19,256 nucleotides of DNA from Alphaproteobacteria bacterium (lineage in GTDB: Bacteria > Pseudomonadota > Alphaproteobacteria > Micropepsales > Micropepsaceae), in NCBI GenBank assembly GCA_003131925.1, contig PKWC01000135.1, positions 9,393-28,648 on the forward strand. The letters are read 5' to 3'. Below, in pieces: positions 1-7,181 of the stretch. Numbering within the stretch: position 1 is the stretch's first letter; every line of letters begins with the position of its first letter. A program made the translations under genes and the position numbers. The notes beneath the pieces were generated by a model, which saw only the letters and a program-made list of their open reading frames with translations, searched no databases and was not told the origin of the DNA.

Positions 1-519
1 CACGGCGACAAGCTCGATGCCCGCAATTTCTACGGTTTCGGTGCGCCGGTCATGGCGGCCACGGACGGCACCGTGGTCGCCGTTATCTCTGATCAAGTTC
101 AAGACCGGTCGGCGCTCGTGCGCAAACCCGGCGAACCACTCGACAGCTTCTACACGCGCGTTGAGGAACTCCATATGGCAGGCATGAAGAAGAACTTCCG
201 CGCTGCAAACGCCGGCAATCTCGTCACCATTCGTCACGAGAAGGATGGCGTGGTCGAATACAGCTCTTACGGTCACCTCAGAACGGGCAGTGTTCGTGTG
301 AGGTCCGGCGACCATGTCGTGCAGGGCCAGATAATTGGAGAAGTCGGAGATACCGGTGACAGCGCCGCCGTTCATCTGCATTTTCAGGTGAATGGCGGCC
401 CCGATCCCTTCATCTCAAAAAGTCTGCCCGTAGTTTTTTCCAATCTCGGCAGCGTGGAAGGAAATGACGAGCTCGGACGTCTCGTGACCACGGCGGCCGG
501 CGAGGACATTGCATTCTAG
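1..519 (+). CDS. M23-family metallopeptidase, 5' end outside the window
   Basis: The frame is open from base 1, so this is the C-terminal part of a longer protein. It reads as a LytM/M23 zinc endopeptidase domain, a family that usually cuts peptidoglycan cross-links in the periplasm. Visible family features are the core beginning GFGAPVMAATDGTVV, then SYGHLRTGSVRVRSGD, GQIIGEVGDTGDS and the HLHF motif near residue 125, which supplies the last zinc ligand. The first zinc-ligand motif and any signal peptide must lie upstream of the window, so activity cannot be judged. The CPBP-like gene starts 20 bases after the stop on the same strand, suggesting co-transcription. The family call is firm; the substrate is not known. 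Confidence 0.82.
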   Translation, partial: HGDKLDARNFYGFGAPVMAATDGTVVAVISDQVQDRSALVRKPGEPLDSFYTRVEELHMAGMKKNFRAANAGNLVTIRHEKDGVVEYSSYGHLRTGSVRVRSGDHVVQGQIIGEVGDTGDSAAVHLHFQVNGGPDPFISKSLPVVFSNLGSVEGNDELGRLVTTAAGEDIAF

Positions 520-539
520 GAAAGCAGAGAGGGTTGAAG

Positions 540-1229
540 ATGCCGGCCACGGGGGAAGCAAGAGCCGCGCTGCCCGAAAAGATTGCGCAAAGCCTGCGTG
601 GCTTTGGGCCAGCGGGGATTGTTGCCTTCGTGGCCATCGCGGCGGCAAGCGCCGTCTTTGTCCCGCTCGCCGCCGCGCTCGTGCTTGTCTGGACATGGAT
701 TTCGCGCACGCCGCTGCGCAACATCGGACTCGTGCGGCCTGTGAGTTGGCTGAACGGCCTGGCTATCGGCATCGTACTCGGGCTTGCCGAAAAATTCCTG
801 ATGAAAGCGATCCTGCTTCCCTTGCTGGGCGCACCGGCCGTCAACCCGATGTTCGGCGATCTTGCAAACAATCCGCGCCGCGCCATTTTCCTCGTATTCT
901 ACATGCTCGTGGGCGCCGCCTTCTGCAAAGAATTGGCGTTCCGCGGCTACATGTTCGAGCGGTTGGGTAAGCTGCTGGGTACCAGCTTATTCGCGCAGAT
1001 CGCGGTGGTGATCCTGAGCACGGCATTCTTCGGCGCCCTGCATCACCAGCAGGGGATTTCAGGTATTGAAAACGCGTCGATCGGTGGGCTTTTTGCCGCG
1101 GTGGTTTATCTCATCAATCGCAAACGGCTGTGGACCGTGATTGTGATGCATGCGGCCTTCGATCTGAGTTCGCTTGCCCTGATATATTTCCACCTCGAGG
1201 CGCTCATCGCTCACAGCATATTCAAGTGA
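540..1229 (+). CDS. CPBP/CAAX-protease-like membrane protein with altered catalytic motif
   Basis: A 229-aa multi-pass membrane protein of the CPBP (type II CAAX prenyl protease/Abi) family. The start is set at ATG 540, because GAGAGGG at 527-533 lies 6 bases before it; a TTG at 534 would touch that ribosome site. The three family motifs are recognisable: CKELAFRGY around residues 129-137, FGALH around 164-168 and HAAFD at 204-208. The first motif should be EExxxR, but here the first, catalytic Glu is Lys (KExxxR). The protein may therefore be a non-proteolytic relative, though the other ligand positions are kept. It follows the M23 gene by 20 bases. CPBP proteins often act in self-immunity or membrane-protein processing, but nothing here identifies a partner. 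Confidence 0.82.
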   Translation: MPATGEARAALPEKIAQSLRGFGPAGIVAFVAIAAASAVFVPLAAALVLVWTWISRTPLRNIGLVRPVSWLNGLAIGIVLGLAEKFLMKAILLPLLGAPAVNPMFGDLANNPRRAIFLVFYMLVGAAFCKELAFRGYMFERLGKLLGTSLFAQIAVVILSTAFFGALHHQQGISGIENASIGGLFAAVVYLINRKRLWTVIVMHAAFDLSSLALIYFHLEALIAHSIFK

Positions 1230-1338
1230 CGCGATTTCCACCACAACGATGCTTGGCTCAAGGTGGCAATTCGCCGAGGAGCACTTATACGCCAACGCCG
1301 GACGCGATCTGGCAACTGTGAGGACTCGATCGCTAAAC

Positions 1339-1345
1339 AGGAGGT
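1339..1345 (+). promoter_or_regulatory. Ribosome binding site deciding the YceI start
   Basis: AGGAGGT, a near-perfect anti-SD match. It sits 7 bases before GTG 1353 and 4 before GTG 1350, and places the start at the signal peptide rather than at the upstream in-frame ATG at 1263. Confidence 0.8.
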
Positions 1346-1352
1346 CGAAGTG

Positions 1353-1925
1353 GTGTGGAAATTTCTTGCTGCAATGTTTGGCTTCTGGCTCCTCTCGCCC
1401 GCCTGGGCTTCCGAAACGGTCTACGATCTCGATCCAGCTCACACCCAGGCAATGTTTTCCATCGATCGATTCGGCTTCACGTCAATCTTCGGCGTGTTTG
1501 CAAAATCCGGCGGCACGGTATGGCTCGACGAAAACCGGCCGGAGCGCTCCCGCGTAAGCGCGTGGGTCACGACAGATAGCCTTTGGAGCGCGGACCCAGA
1601 GCGCGACGGCTATTTGCGGGGCAAGGATTGGCTTAACTCGACCGCCAACCCGACATTGACGTTCAAGTCGACGCGGGTGGTGCCCACGGGAGCCAGCGCC
1701 GCGAACGTCACAGGCGACCTGACGGTATTCGGCCAAACGCGTTCCGTTACTTTCTTGGTCAAATTGAACAAGATCGGGACTGATATCGTCACGCGGCGTC
1801 GGGCCGCCGGATTTACACTCGATGGTGCCATCAGCCGAAAGCAGTTCGGAAATCAAACCGCGGATTCTCTGATCGGCGACATGGTGCAAATCCGCATCGA
1901 GGCATTAGCCGAACAGCGCCTATAG
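1353..1925 (+). CDS. YceI-family secreted lipid-binding-type protein
   Basis: A 190-aa exported protein of the YceI family, small lipocalin-like barrels in the periplasm that bind long isoprenoid or similar lipids. The start is GTG 1353 (or the adjacent GTG 1350), because AGGAGGT lies at 1339-1345. The longer frame from 1263 would put an arginine-rich stretch before the signal peptide. From 1353 the N-terminus is a textbook signal peptide, with a hydrophobic run ending in SPAWA followed by SETVYDLDPAHTQAMFSID, the usual YceI opening. Later family features are SIFGVFAKSGG, DWLNSTANPTLTFKST, VTGDLTVFGQTRSVTF and a C-terminal SLIGDMVQIRIEA strand. The gene stands 123 bases after the CPBP gene. 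The lipid ligand cannot be predicted. Confidence 0.88.
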   Translation: MWKFLAAMFGFWLLSPAWASETVYDLDPAHTQAMFSIDRFGFTSIFGVFAKSGGTVWLDENRPERSRVSAWVTTDSLWSADPERDGYLRGKDWLNSTANPTLTFKSTRVVPTGASAANVTGDLTVFGQTRSVTFLVKLNKIGTDIVTRRRAAGFTLDGAISRKQFGNQTADSLIGDMVQIRIEALAEQRL

Positions 1926-1978
1926 CTGCCAGACTGCGCGCTCCTGCAGGAATGGCATGTCAATCTGGTGGGCTACCG

Positions 1979-3040
1979 TTACTGATTTTGCCGCGCTGAC
2001 GGCGTCTCGCGGGCTGACACAGCACTCGCGTTTTTGCGGAACGCAGTCGGACTCACGCCCTGACAGCGCTGGAATTCCCGGTTGAAGATACTCTTGGACG
2101 TGAATCCCGACTCGAACATCACAACCTTGATCGGCTTATCTGGCGCAGTCGCGAGAAGGTTTGCGGCGTGGCGAATGCGACATTGGTTCAAATAGGCCGA
2201 TACGTTCATGCCAAAACGCGTATTTACGACCTGCGAGACGTTTCGCGACGATACGCCGAGCAACGCGGAAAGCTCTTCGAGCGAGAAATCGGGATCGAGA
2301 TAAGGGCGGCTTCCATCCAGAAGCGTCACGAGCGACGCTTCAAGCCTGCTCAGGTCCGCCGCGCTGACGTTCGACTGGGCGTATTTGACGTGCGCGGCCG
2401 GGGTGGTCAGCAGGCCCGGATGGCGCAGCGAAGTGAACAGTATCTGGCAGGTCGCGGCGAACAGCGCCGCGAGCACCAGAACATAGGGCAAGCCCTCCAG
2501 AAACGCCTTCCCGGCACTGCCCTGCACGGCCATCACGACCCGTAACATCATGGTCGCGACAAGAACTGCCAGCAGCGTGGCGATAAAACGCCTGAGCGCT
2601 GCGGGCGCATATTCCTGATAATGCCGCGCAAAGGCGAATCCGGCGGCTCCGAGATACAGACTCCAGACCGCGATCACGTAAAAATCCATCGTGGACAGAA
2701 GACCTGCCTCCCAACTGGCAATTCCGACGACGGCGGGTAGCGCGTGCGCGGCATCGATTCGGTGCAGCGATGCATTGGAACGGCGAACCTGGCGGACATA
2801 GAGGTAGAAGAGCGCCGGCGCGACGAGATCGAGAAACAGAACCGCGTCCGCAAGCCCATGCCAGCCCGCCACGCCGATGAGCAGATTGCCGGCGATCATC
2901 GCGGCGAGCACGGCGCTCAGGGCGCCCAGCAGATAATGCACGGCGTTGCGCCGGCGGCTGGACAGAAGGAATGCAGCGAACAGCATCAGCTGGGCGCAAA
3001 CGGCGCTCTCCAGCGCAAACACCACAAGATTCAACCGCAT
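1979..3040 (-). CDS. AraC-family regulator with N-terminal membrane domain
   Basis: A 353-aa protein read from ATG 3040. The frame continues to 3160, but those extra residues are arginine-rich and overlap the divergent gene's start region. Residues 1-205 hold about six or seven hydrophobic helices (for example LMLFAAFLLS, AVLAAMIAGNLLIGVAG and FIATLLAVLVATMML). A linker leads to an AraC DNA-binding domain: first helix-turn-helix around 253-274 (SLEELSALLGVSSRNVSQVV) and second around 302-325, ending in FQRCQGVSPTAFRK. This is a membrane-bound one-component regulator, a design expected to sense an envelope signal. It diverges from the amidohydrolase/serine hydrolase pair across a 122-base gap containing a 24-bp dyad, so it is the likely regulator of that pair. 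The effector is unknown. Confidence 0.88.
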   Translation of the reverse strand: MRLNLVVFALESAVCAQLMLFAAFLLSSRRRNAVHYLLGALSAVLAAMIAGNLLIGVAGWHGLADAVLFLDLVAPALFYLYVRQVRRSNASLHRIDAAHALPAVVGIASWEAGLLSTMDFYVIAVWSLYLGAAGFAFARHYQEYAPAALRRFIATLLAVLVATMMLRVVMAVQGSAGKAFLEGLPYVLVLAALFAATCQILFTSLRHPGLLTTPAAHVKYAQSNVSAADLSRLEASLVTLLDGSRPYLDPDFSLEELSALLGVSSRNVSQVVNTRFGMNVSAYLNQCRIRHAANLLATAPDKPIKVVMFESGFTSKSIFNREFQRCQGVSPTAFRKNASAVSARETPSARQNQ

Positions 3041-3074
3041 GTTCCGGCAGGTCCCGTCGCGATCAGCCGCAAAT

Positions 3075-3098
3075 GGTCCGAAAGCGCGCTTTGGGACC
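3075..3098. promoter_or_regulatory. 24-bp dyad in the divergent AraC/amidohydrolase promoter region
   Basis: The core AAAGCGCGCTTT (3081-3092) is a perfect 12-bp palindrome. It is flanked by one unpaired G on each side and then by GGTCC (3075-3079) and its complement GGACC (3094-3098), so 22 of 24 positions are symmetric. It lies 34 bases before the AraC start and 64 before the amidohydrolase start. It is a candidate operator for one or both genes. AraC proteins more often bind direct repeats, so a different dimeric regulator is possible. Confidence 0.5.
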
Positions 3099-3162
3099 AG
3101 AGCTCGCGTGCAATGTAGCGCAATCCGTCTAGTTCTTGGCCTCCGCCAATGGAGTTCCACCC

Positions 3163-4551
3163 ATGCGTTTGCGCCGGCTGCCCGAATTCGCGATCGCCTC
3201 TGTCGTGCTTCTCGCTGTGTGCCGCGCTGAACCGGCTGCCGCCGAGCCGTGCTCGCTCGCCATCATCCACGTCAATGTTCTGCCGATGGATTCCGAACGG
3301 TTGCTCCCGGACCGCACGGTCCTGGTCTGGCGCGGAAAGATAACCGCCATCGAGCCCGCGGCCCGCGTCCGAAACCGCCACTGCGGCATGACGGTCCACG
3401 GCGCGGGCCGGTATCTCGTTCCCGGCCTGAACGACATGCATGTTCATATCGAGTCGCTCGCATTCGCCCAGGCTTTCGGAATGAAGGCCGCGCCGATCGA
3501 CTACCCGTCGGAAATGGCGCTGTACATGGCCAATGGCGTGACCGGCATTCGCGTCATGTCCGGCGCGCCGGACATCCTGGCGTTTCGCGACAGCCAGAGA
3601 GGCACCCTCTCGCCCTATCCGCGCCTTGTCGTCGCCACCCCGATGCTCGCCGGCAATCCGCCCGTGCTGCCCGAGCCGGTCACGAAGGTCTTGCTTACGC
3701 CGGAGTCGGCGCGTGAAGCCGTGCGTGAATTCAAACGCGACGGCTATGATTTCGTAAAAGTCCGCGACAACCTCTCCGCCCCGGTTTTTCGCGCCGTGAT
3801 CGATGAGGCGGCGAAGAACGGCCTCTATGTCGACGGGCATATATCGATGGGCCAGGGCCTGAGCGTGTTCGACGTCCTGCGCTCCGGCCAGAAGGCGATC
3901 GCCCATCTCGACAATCTGCAATTGCTGATGAAAGACAAGGTACACGACCCCGACACCTACATCCAACTGCTGCGGTCGTGCGGTTGTTTTGTCGAAACCA
4001 CGCTGCAGGTGGAGGCAAACGCTTATGCACAGATCACCGACTACGACCGGCTGATTCAGCGTCCGGAGTTGAAGTATATGCACCCGCTGATACTGAACGC
4101 GTTCTGGCGCAAACCGAACAATCCCATCCTGAAGGAGAACGCGGATCCGGCTTTCTGGCGCAGCCTGTACGCCGATGAAAAAGTCCTGCTCAAGAAACTG
4201 ATTGACGGCGGCGTTCACATCGTCGCCGGCACCGATTCCCTGAACCCGATGATTGTTCCCGGGGCAAGCCTGCATGATGAGCTGTCGAGCCTGATGGAGG
4301 CGGGACTGACGCCTTACGAGGCATTGAAGACGGCGACTGCAAACCCCGCGTCATACGTGCCGGGCTTCTCCGATGTCGGAGTGCTGGCGCCCGGCCGCGC
4401 CGCAAACGCTCTCCTGGTCGACACCAACCCGTTGCGGAACATGGACACTTTGCGCGCGCCCGACGCGGTGATGATCAACGGCAACTGGATGACCCGTTCC
4501 GACCTGCAGCGCAAGCTCGACGCAGCAGCCTCGCTGTACGCAAAGCTGTGA
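3163..4551 (+). CDS. Exported metal-dependent amidohydrolase
   Basis: A 462-aa amidohydrolase-superfamily enzyme (imidazolonepropionase/prolidase-like branch) that hydrolyses C-N or related bonds. The start is ATG 3163, with GGAG 8 bases upstream at 3151-3154; an in-frame TTG at 3136 lacks this site. Residues 1-27 form a signal peptide (FAIASVVLLAVC, then AEPAAAEP), so it acts outside the cytoplasm. All metal ligands expected for the binuclear TIM barrel are visible: H93 and H95 in GLNDMHVH, K199 in DFVKVRDN, H226 in DGHISMG, H248 in AIAHLDN and D358 in VAGTDS. The C-terminal ATANPASYVPGFSDVGVLAPGRAANALLVD segment is the usual return to the small beta domain. Its stop overlaps or abuts the serine hydrolase start, so the two are probably co-translated. 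The substrate is unknown. Confidence 0.9.
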   Translation: MRLRRLPEFAIASVVLLAVCRAEPAAAEPCSLAIIHVNVLPMDSERLLPDRTVLVWRGKITAIEPAARVRNRHCGMTVHGAGRYLVPGLNDMHVHIESLAFAQAFGMKAAPIDYPSEMALYMANGVTGIRVMSGAPDILAFRDSQRGTLSPYPRLVVATPMLAGNPPVLPEPVTKVLLTPESAREAVREFKRDGYDFVKVRDNLSAPVFRAVIDEAAKNGLYVDGHISMGQGLSVFDVLRSGQKAIAHLDNLQLLMKDKVHDPDTYIQLLRSCGCFVETTLQVEANAYAQITDYDRLIQRPELKYMHPLILNAFWRKPNNPILKENADPAFWRSLYADEKVLLKKLIDGGVHIVAGTDSLNPMIVPGASLHDELSSLMEAGLTPYEALKTATANPASYVPGFSDVGVLAPGRAANALLVDTNPLRNMDTLRAPDAVMINGNWMTRSDLQRKLDAAASLYAKL

Positions 4552-5642
4552 TCATGCGCGCGCTTACGTTCTTCGTTGCGGCTCTAGCGGTTGCACTCGC
4601 GGCGCGTGTGCCGTGCGAAGCAGCCCTGGCGGCACCGCCCAACGATCGCTGGCCGCAGCTGGTGCAGCGATTCCAGGCGGAATATCCGGCGAATGGTCCC
4701 GGCGCCTATGTGATCGCGGCCAAGGATGGAAAGATCATGTTCTCCCGCGGTTTCGGTCAGGCCGATCTCGAGAACGGCATTCCTTTGACCGCCGACAGTG
4801 TCGTGCGCATAGCATCACTGACCAAGCAGTTCACGTCCGTCGCCATATTGTTGCTGGTGGAGCAGAAGCTTCTGCGCCTCGACGAACCGCTTCAGGACGT
4901 GTTGCGGAATTGCCCAACCGCATGGCGGCCGCTCACGATCCGCCAATTGCTCAACCAGACATCCGGGCTTACCGACGACCTGTCGCCGCTGTACGCGTGG
5001 ATTGCCACCGACATGACCGCCGATCAGCTGCTGGCGCTGTATCGGCCCTACCCCCTCATGTTCAAACCGGGAGCGAAATGGCATTACAGCAACCTGAACT
5101 ATTGGATTCTTGGCAAGGTCATCGAGACCGTCGCCAGGGCGCCCTATGCCGAATTCGTGACACACCATGTGCTTGTTCCAGGCATGACGCGCACACGCTA
5201 CGGCAGTCACGGCGCCATCATCACGGGCCGCGCGCATGGTTACGAGCCGGACTCGAAATCGGGTTGGGTGAACGCGCGCTATTTCAGCGCCACGCTCGGC
5301 TACTCGGCCGGCGGATTTCTGTCGACGCCAACCGATACGGCGATCTGGTACGCGGCGCTCGGCCGCGGCGCGGTCATCGCGCCCAGGACTCTCGCGCTCG
5401 CGCTCACCGAAGGGCGCACCAGCGACGGCCGGCCGACCGGCTACGGCCTCGGCTGGTATTCGTCCACCATAAACGGAATGCGCGTCGCTCATCACGGCGG
5501 CAGCACATTCGGCTTTCAGTCCTGCGTCTATTTTGTGCCCTCGCGGGCGGTGTTCGTCGGCGTATTCAAAAACTCCAGCGACGCGCGCGGCGAGCCGGAC
5601 GAAGATGCCCGCGCCCTCCTGAAGAAGGTCATGGAGCGATAA
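4548..5642 (+). CDS. Serine hydrolase, class C beta-lactamase family
   Basis: A 364-aa exported serine hydrolase of the beta-lactamase/transpeptidase-like superfamily, a group that includes esterases, D-aminopeptidases and PBP4-like proteins. The start is GTG 4548, overlapping the upstream stop in a GTGA, or ATG 4554; neither has a clear ribosome site, which fits translational coupling. Residues 1-29 form a signal peptide. Catalytic motifs are S90-L-T-K93 (nucleophile and lysine), Y180-S-N182, and H316-G-G in the third-motif position. The segment NQTSGLTDD is also family-typical. Paired with an exported amidohydrolase under a divergent membrane AraC regulator, it probably works on the same or a related envelope or nutrient substrate. 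True beta-lactam resistance is not implied by sequence alone. Confidence 0.9.
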   Translation: MIMRALTFFVAALAVALAARVPCEAALAAPPNDRWPQLVQRFQAEYPANGPGAYVIAAKDGKIMFSRGFGQADLENGIPLTADSVVRIASLTKQFTSVAILLLVEQKLLRLDEPLQDVLRNCPTAWRPLTIRQLLNQTSGLTDDLSPLYAWIATDMTADQLLALYRPYPLMFKPGAKWHYSNLNYWILGKVIETVARAPYAEFVTHHVLVPGMTRTRYGSHGAIITGRAHGYEPDSKSGWVNARYFSATLGYSAGGFLSTPTDTAIWYAALGRGAVIAPRTLALALTEGRTSDGRPTGYGLGWYSSTINGMRVAHHGGSTFGFQSCVYFVPSRAVFVGVFKNSSDARGEPDEDARALLKKVMER

Positions 5643-5723
5643 GAGCGTTTGTGTCGACGCAATGAGTCAAACGGGCGCTTCGCGGAATTCGGTCGCGCGC
5701 GCTGGCGGCGCCGGCTCTCGTTC

Positions 5724-7178
5724 TCACGGGCGCAGCGAATTCAGCACGCCTCGAAGAGCAGCTGCCGCTTCCGCCAGGCCAGGCGGTTCGAATTGCGAAA
5801 AGCCGAGAACGACCTCTTCGCGACCCGATGCAATGAGCTCAAATTCGGACATGCCCGTGACAGCAATGTTGTGCGCGTCGGCGGCCGAGAGGAGATCGAT
5901 CTCGGAGAAATTGTCGAGACCGCATATGAAGTATCCGCCAGCGCTATGCTTTGGAACGAGGAACTTCGAAAGCTGGCGTTCGACGCAATCCAGGAGCGCA
6001 GCGCGGCGTTCTGTGTTGCAGGCGTTCAGGCGTTTCATATGCGTGTCTAGACGACCTTCCTCGATAAAGTCGGCGAGAATGAGCTGGTTCGCCGTATTGA
6101 CGTCGCCCTCGCTGCCGCGAACGGCTGCAAAGGTGTCGGTCAATTCGGTGGGCGCGACGAGGTAGGCCACGCGCAAGCCCGGAAAGAGGATGTTGTTGAA
6201 CGAATTGAAATAGATCGTACGATTTCGATCCTGCGCCGCATAGGGCGGAATCACGGGCGAGCTGCCGTCGCCATTCCAGTTGAAATCGTCTTCGAATATC
6301 CACGCTTTGGCGCTTCGCGCCCATTGGGCGAGCCGATTGCGCCGGGCGCCATCGAGCATGACGCCCGTTGGAGCTTGACGCGCCGGAGTCACGAGCACCC
6401 CAGCAGCATCGGGCGCGGACGATATGCCATTCTCGATGTCCATGCCTCTCTCGTCGACCGGGATCGGCACGACCCGAATTTCCGCGCGGGTCAACGCGTT
6501 CAGTGTCGACCGGCAGCCGGGATCTTCGACCCAGAACTCGCTGCCGATGAGTCCGAGCGCCTGAACGGCGAGTTCGACGGCGGAAGGAATGCACGTTGTT
6601 ACGAAAATCTGCGAAGGCAAACACTCAAGTCCACGCACGAGAGTCACGTGGGCAGCTATCGCTTCTCGCAGCGCGGGAACGCCGTTTCGATCCTGTTGCC
6701 GAAGGATCGCTTCCGGACTCGTTCGCCATCGGCGCGATTGCAGCCGGTTCCACACTTGCACGGGGAAAATGTCGCTCGCCCAGCCGAGCGCGAAAGGAAT
6801 GGTGCCGCGCGGGGACTCGGCTCCGTGGGACCACGACGCCTCCGCAATGCGTCGTCCGGAATAGGAGACATACACGCCCGAACCGCGGCGCGATTTCAGC
6901 CAGCCATCCGCGACCAGGTGGTCGATCGCCGTCAGTACGGAATTGCGCGAAATGCGCAGGTTTTCGGCGAGCAGACGGGACGATGGGAGACGGTCGCCAT
7001 GCGCCACCGCGCCCGACAGGATGAGATGACGAATGCGCCGGTACACCTTTTCGTGCACGAGCCGGTCGCCGTCATTCACGAGGTGATTGGCGGTCAGCGC
7101 ATGGCGCGCGGCTTGGCGGGTGATGACAGGTTTAGCCTTTTTTGCCACGGCTTGGCCTATGTTTGCCTCAACTCGCAT
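5724..7178 (-). CDS. MocR/GntR-type regulator with degenerate aminotransferase domain
   Basis: A 484-aa MocR-family protein. It has a GntR winged helix at about 40-108 (VYRRIRHLILSGAV, LPSSRLLAENLRISRNSV, GWLKSRRGSGVYV), then a class I aminotransferase-like domain from about 130. Family landmarks include GVPALREAIAAHV, EDPG, VTPARQAPTG, IFEDDF and LFPGLRVAYLVAP. The segment that is normally GTFSK, whose lysine holds PLP, reads NSFNN, so Asn 329 replaces the lysine. Other cofactor positions have also drifted: EDPGC for EDPGY, TTCIPSA for the usual TxGxQxA, and NWNGDG after the EDD motif. The fold is kept but covalent PLP binding looks impossible. The start lies 3 bases after the stop of the propeller gene, so it is the second gene of a - strand operon. 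Its targets are unknown. Confidence 0.88.
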   Translation of the reverse strand: MRVEANIGQAVAKKAKPVITRQAARHALTANHLVNDGDRLVHEKVYRRIRHLILSGAVAHGDRLPSSRLLAENLRISRNSVLTAIDHLVADGWLKSRRGSGVYVSYSGRRIAEASWSHGAESPRGTIPFALGWASDIFPVQVWNRLQSRRWRTSPEAILRQQDRNGVPALREAIAAHVTLVRGLECLPSQIFVTTCIPSAVELAVQALGLIGSEFWVEDPGCRSTLNALTRAEIRVVPIPVDERGMDIENGISSAPDAAGVLVTPARQAPTGVMLDGARRNRLAQWARSAKAWIFEDDFNWNGDGSSPVIPPYAAQDRNRTIYFNSFNNILFPGLRVAYLVAPTELTDTFAAVRGSEGDVNTANQLILADFIEEGRLDTHMKRLNACNTERRAALLDCVERQLSKFLVPKHSAGGYFICGLDNFSEIDLLSAADAHNIAVTGMSEFELIASGREEVVLGFSQFEPPGLAEAAAALRGVLNSLRP

Positions 7179-7181
7179 GCG

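Noticed and set aside
3031..4275. A 414-codon open frame on the - strand
   Set aside because: Antisense to the amidohydrolase, which has signal peptide and all metal ligands. No domain is recognisable in the shadow.
5643..5723. Hairpin GCTGGC/GCCGGC between convergent genes
   Set aside because: Six pairs including a G-T pair and no T-run. GC-rich DNA gives such stems often.
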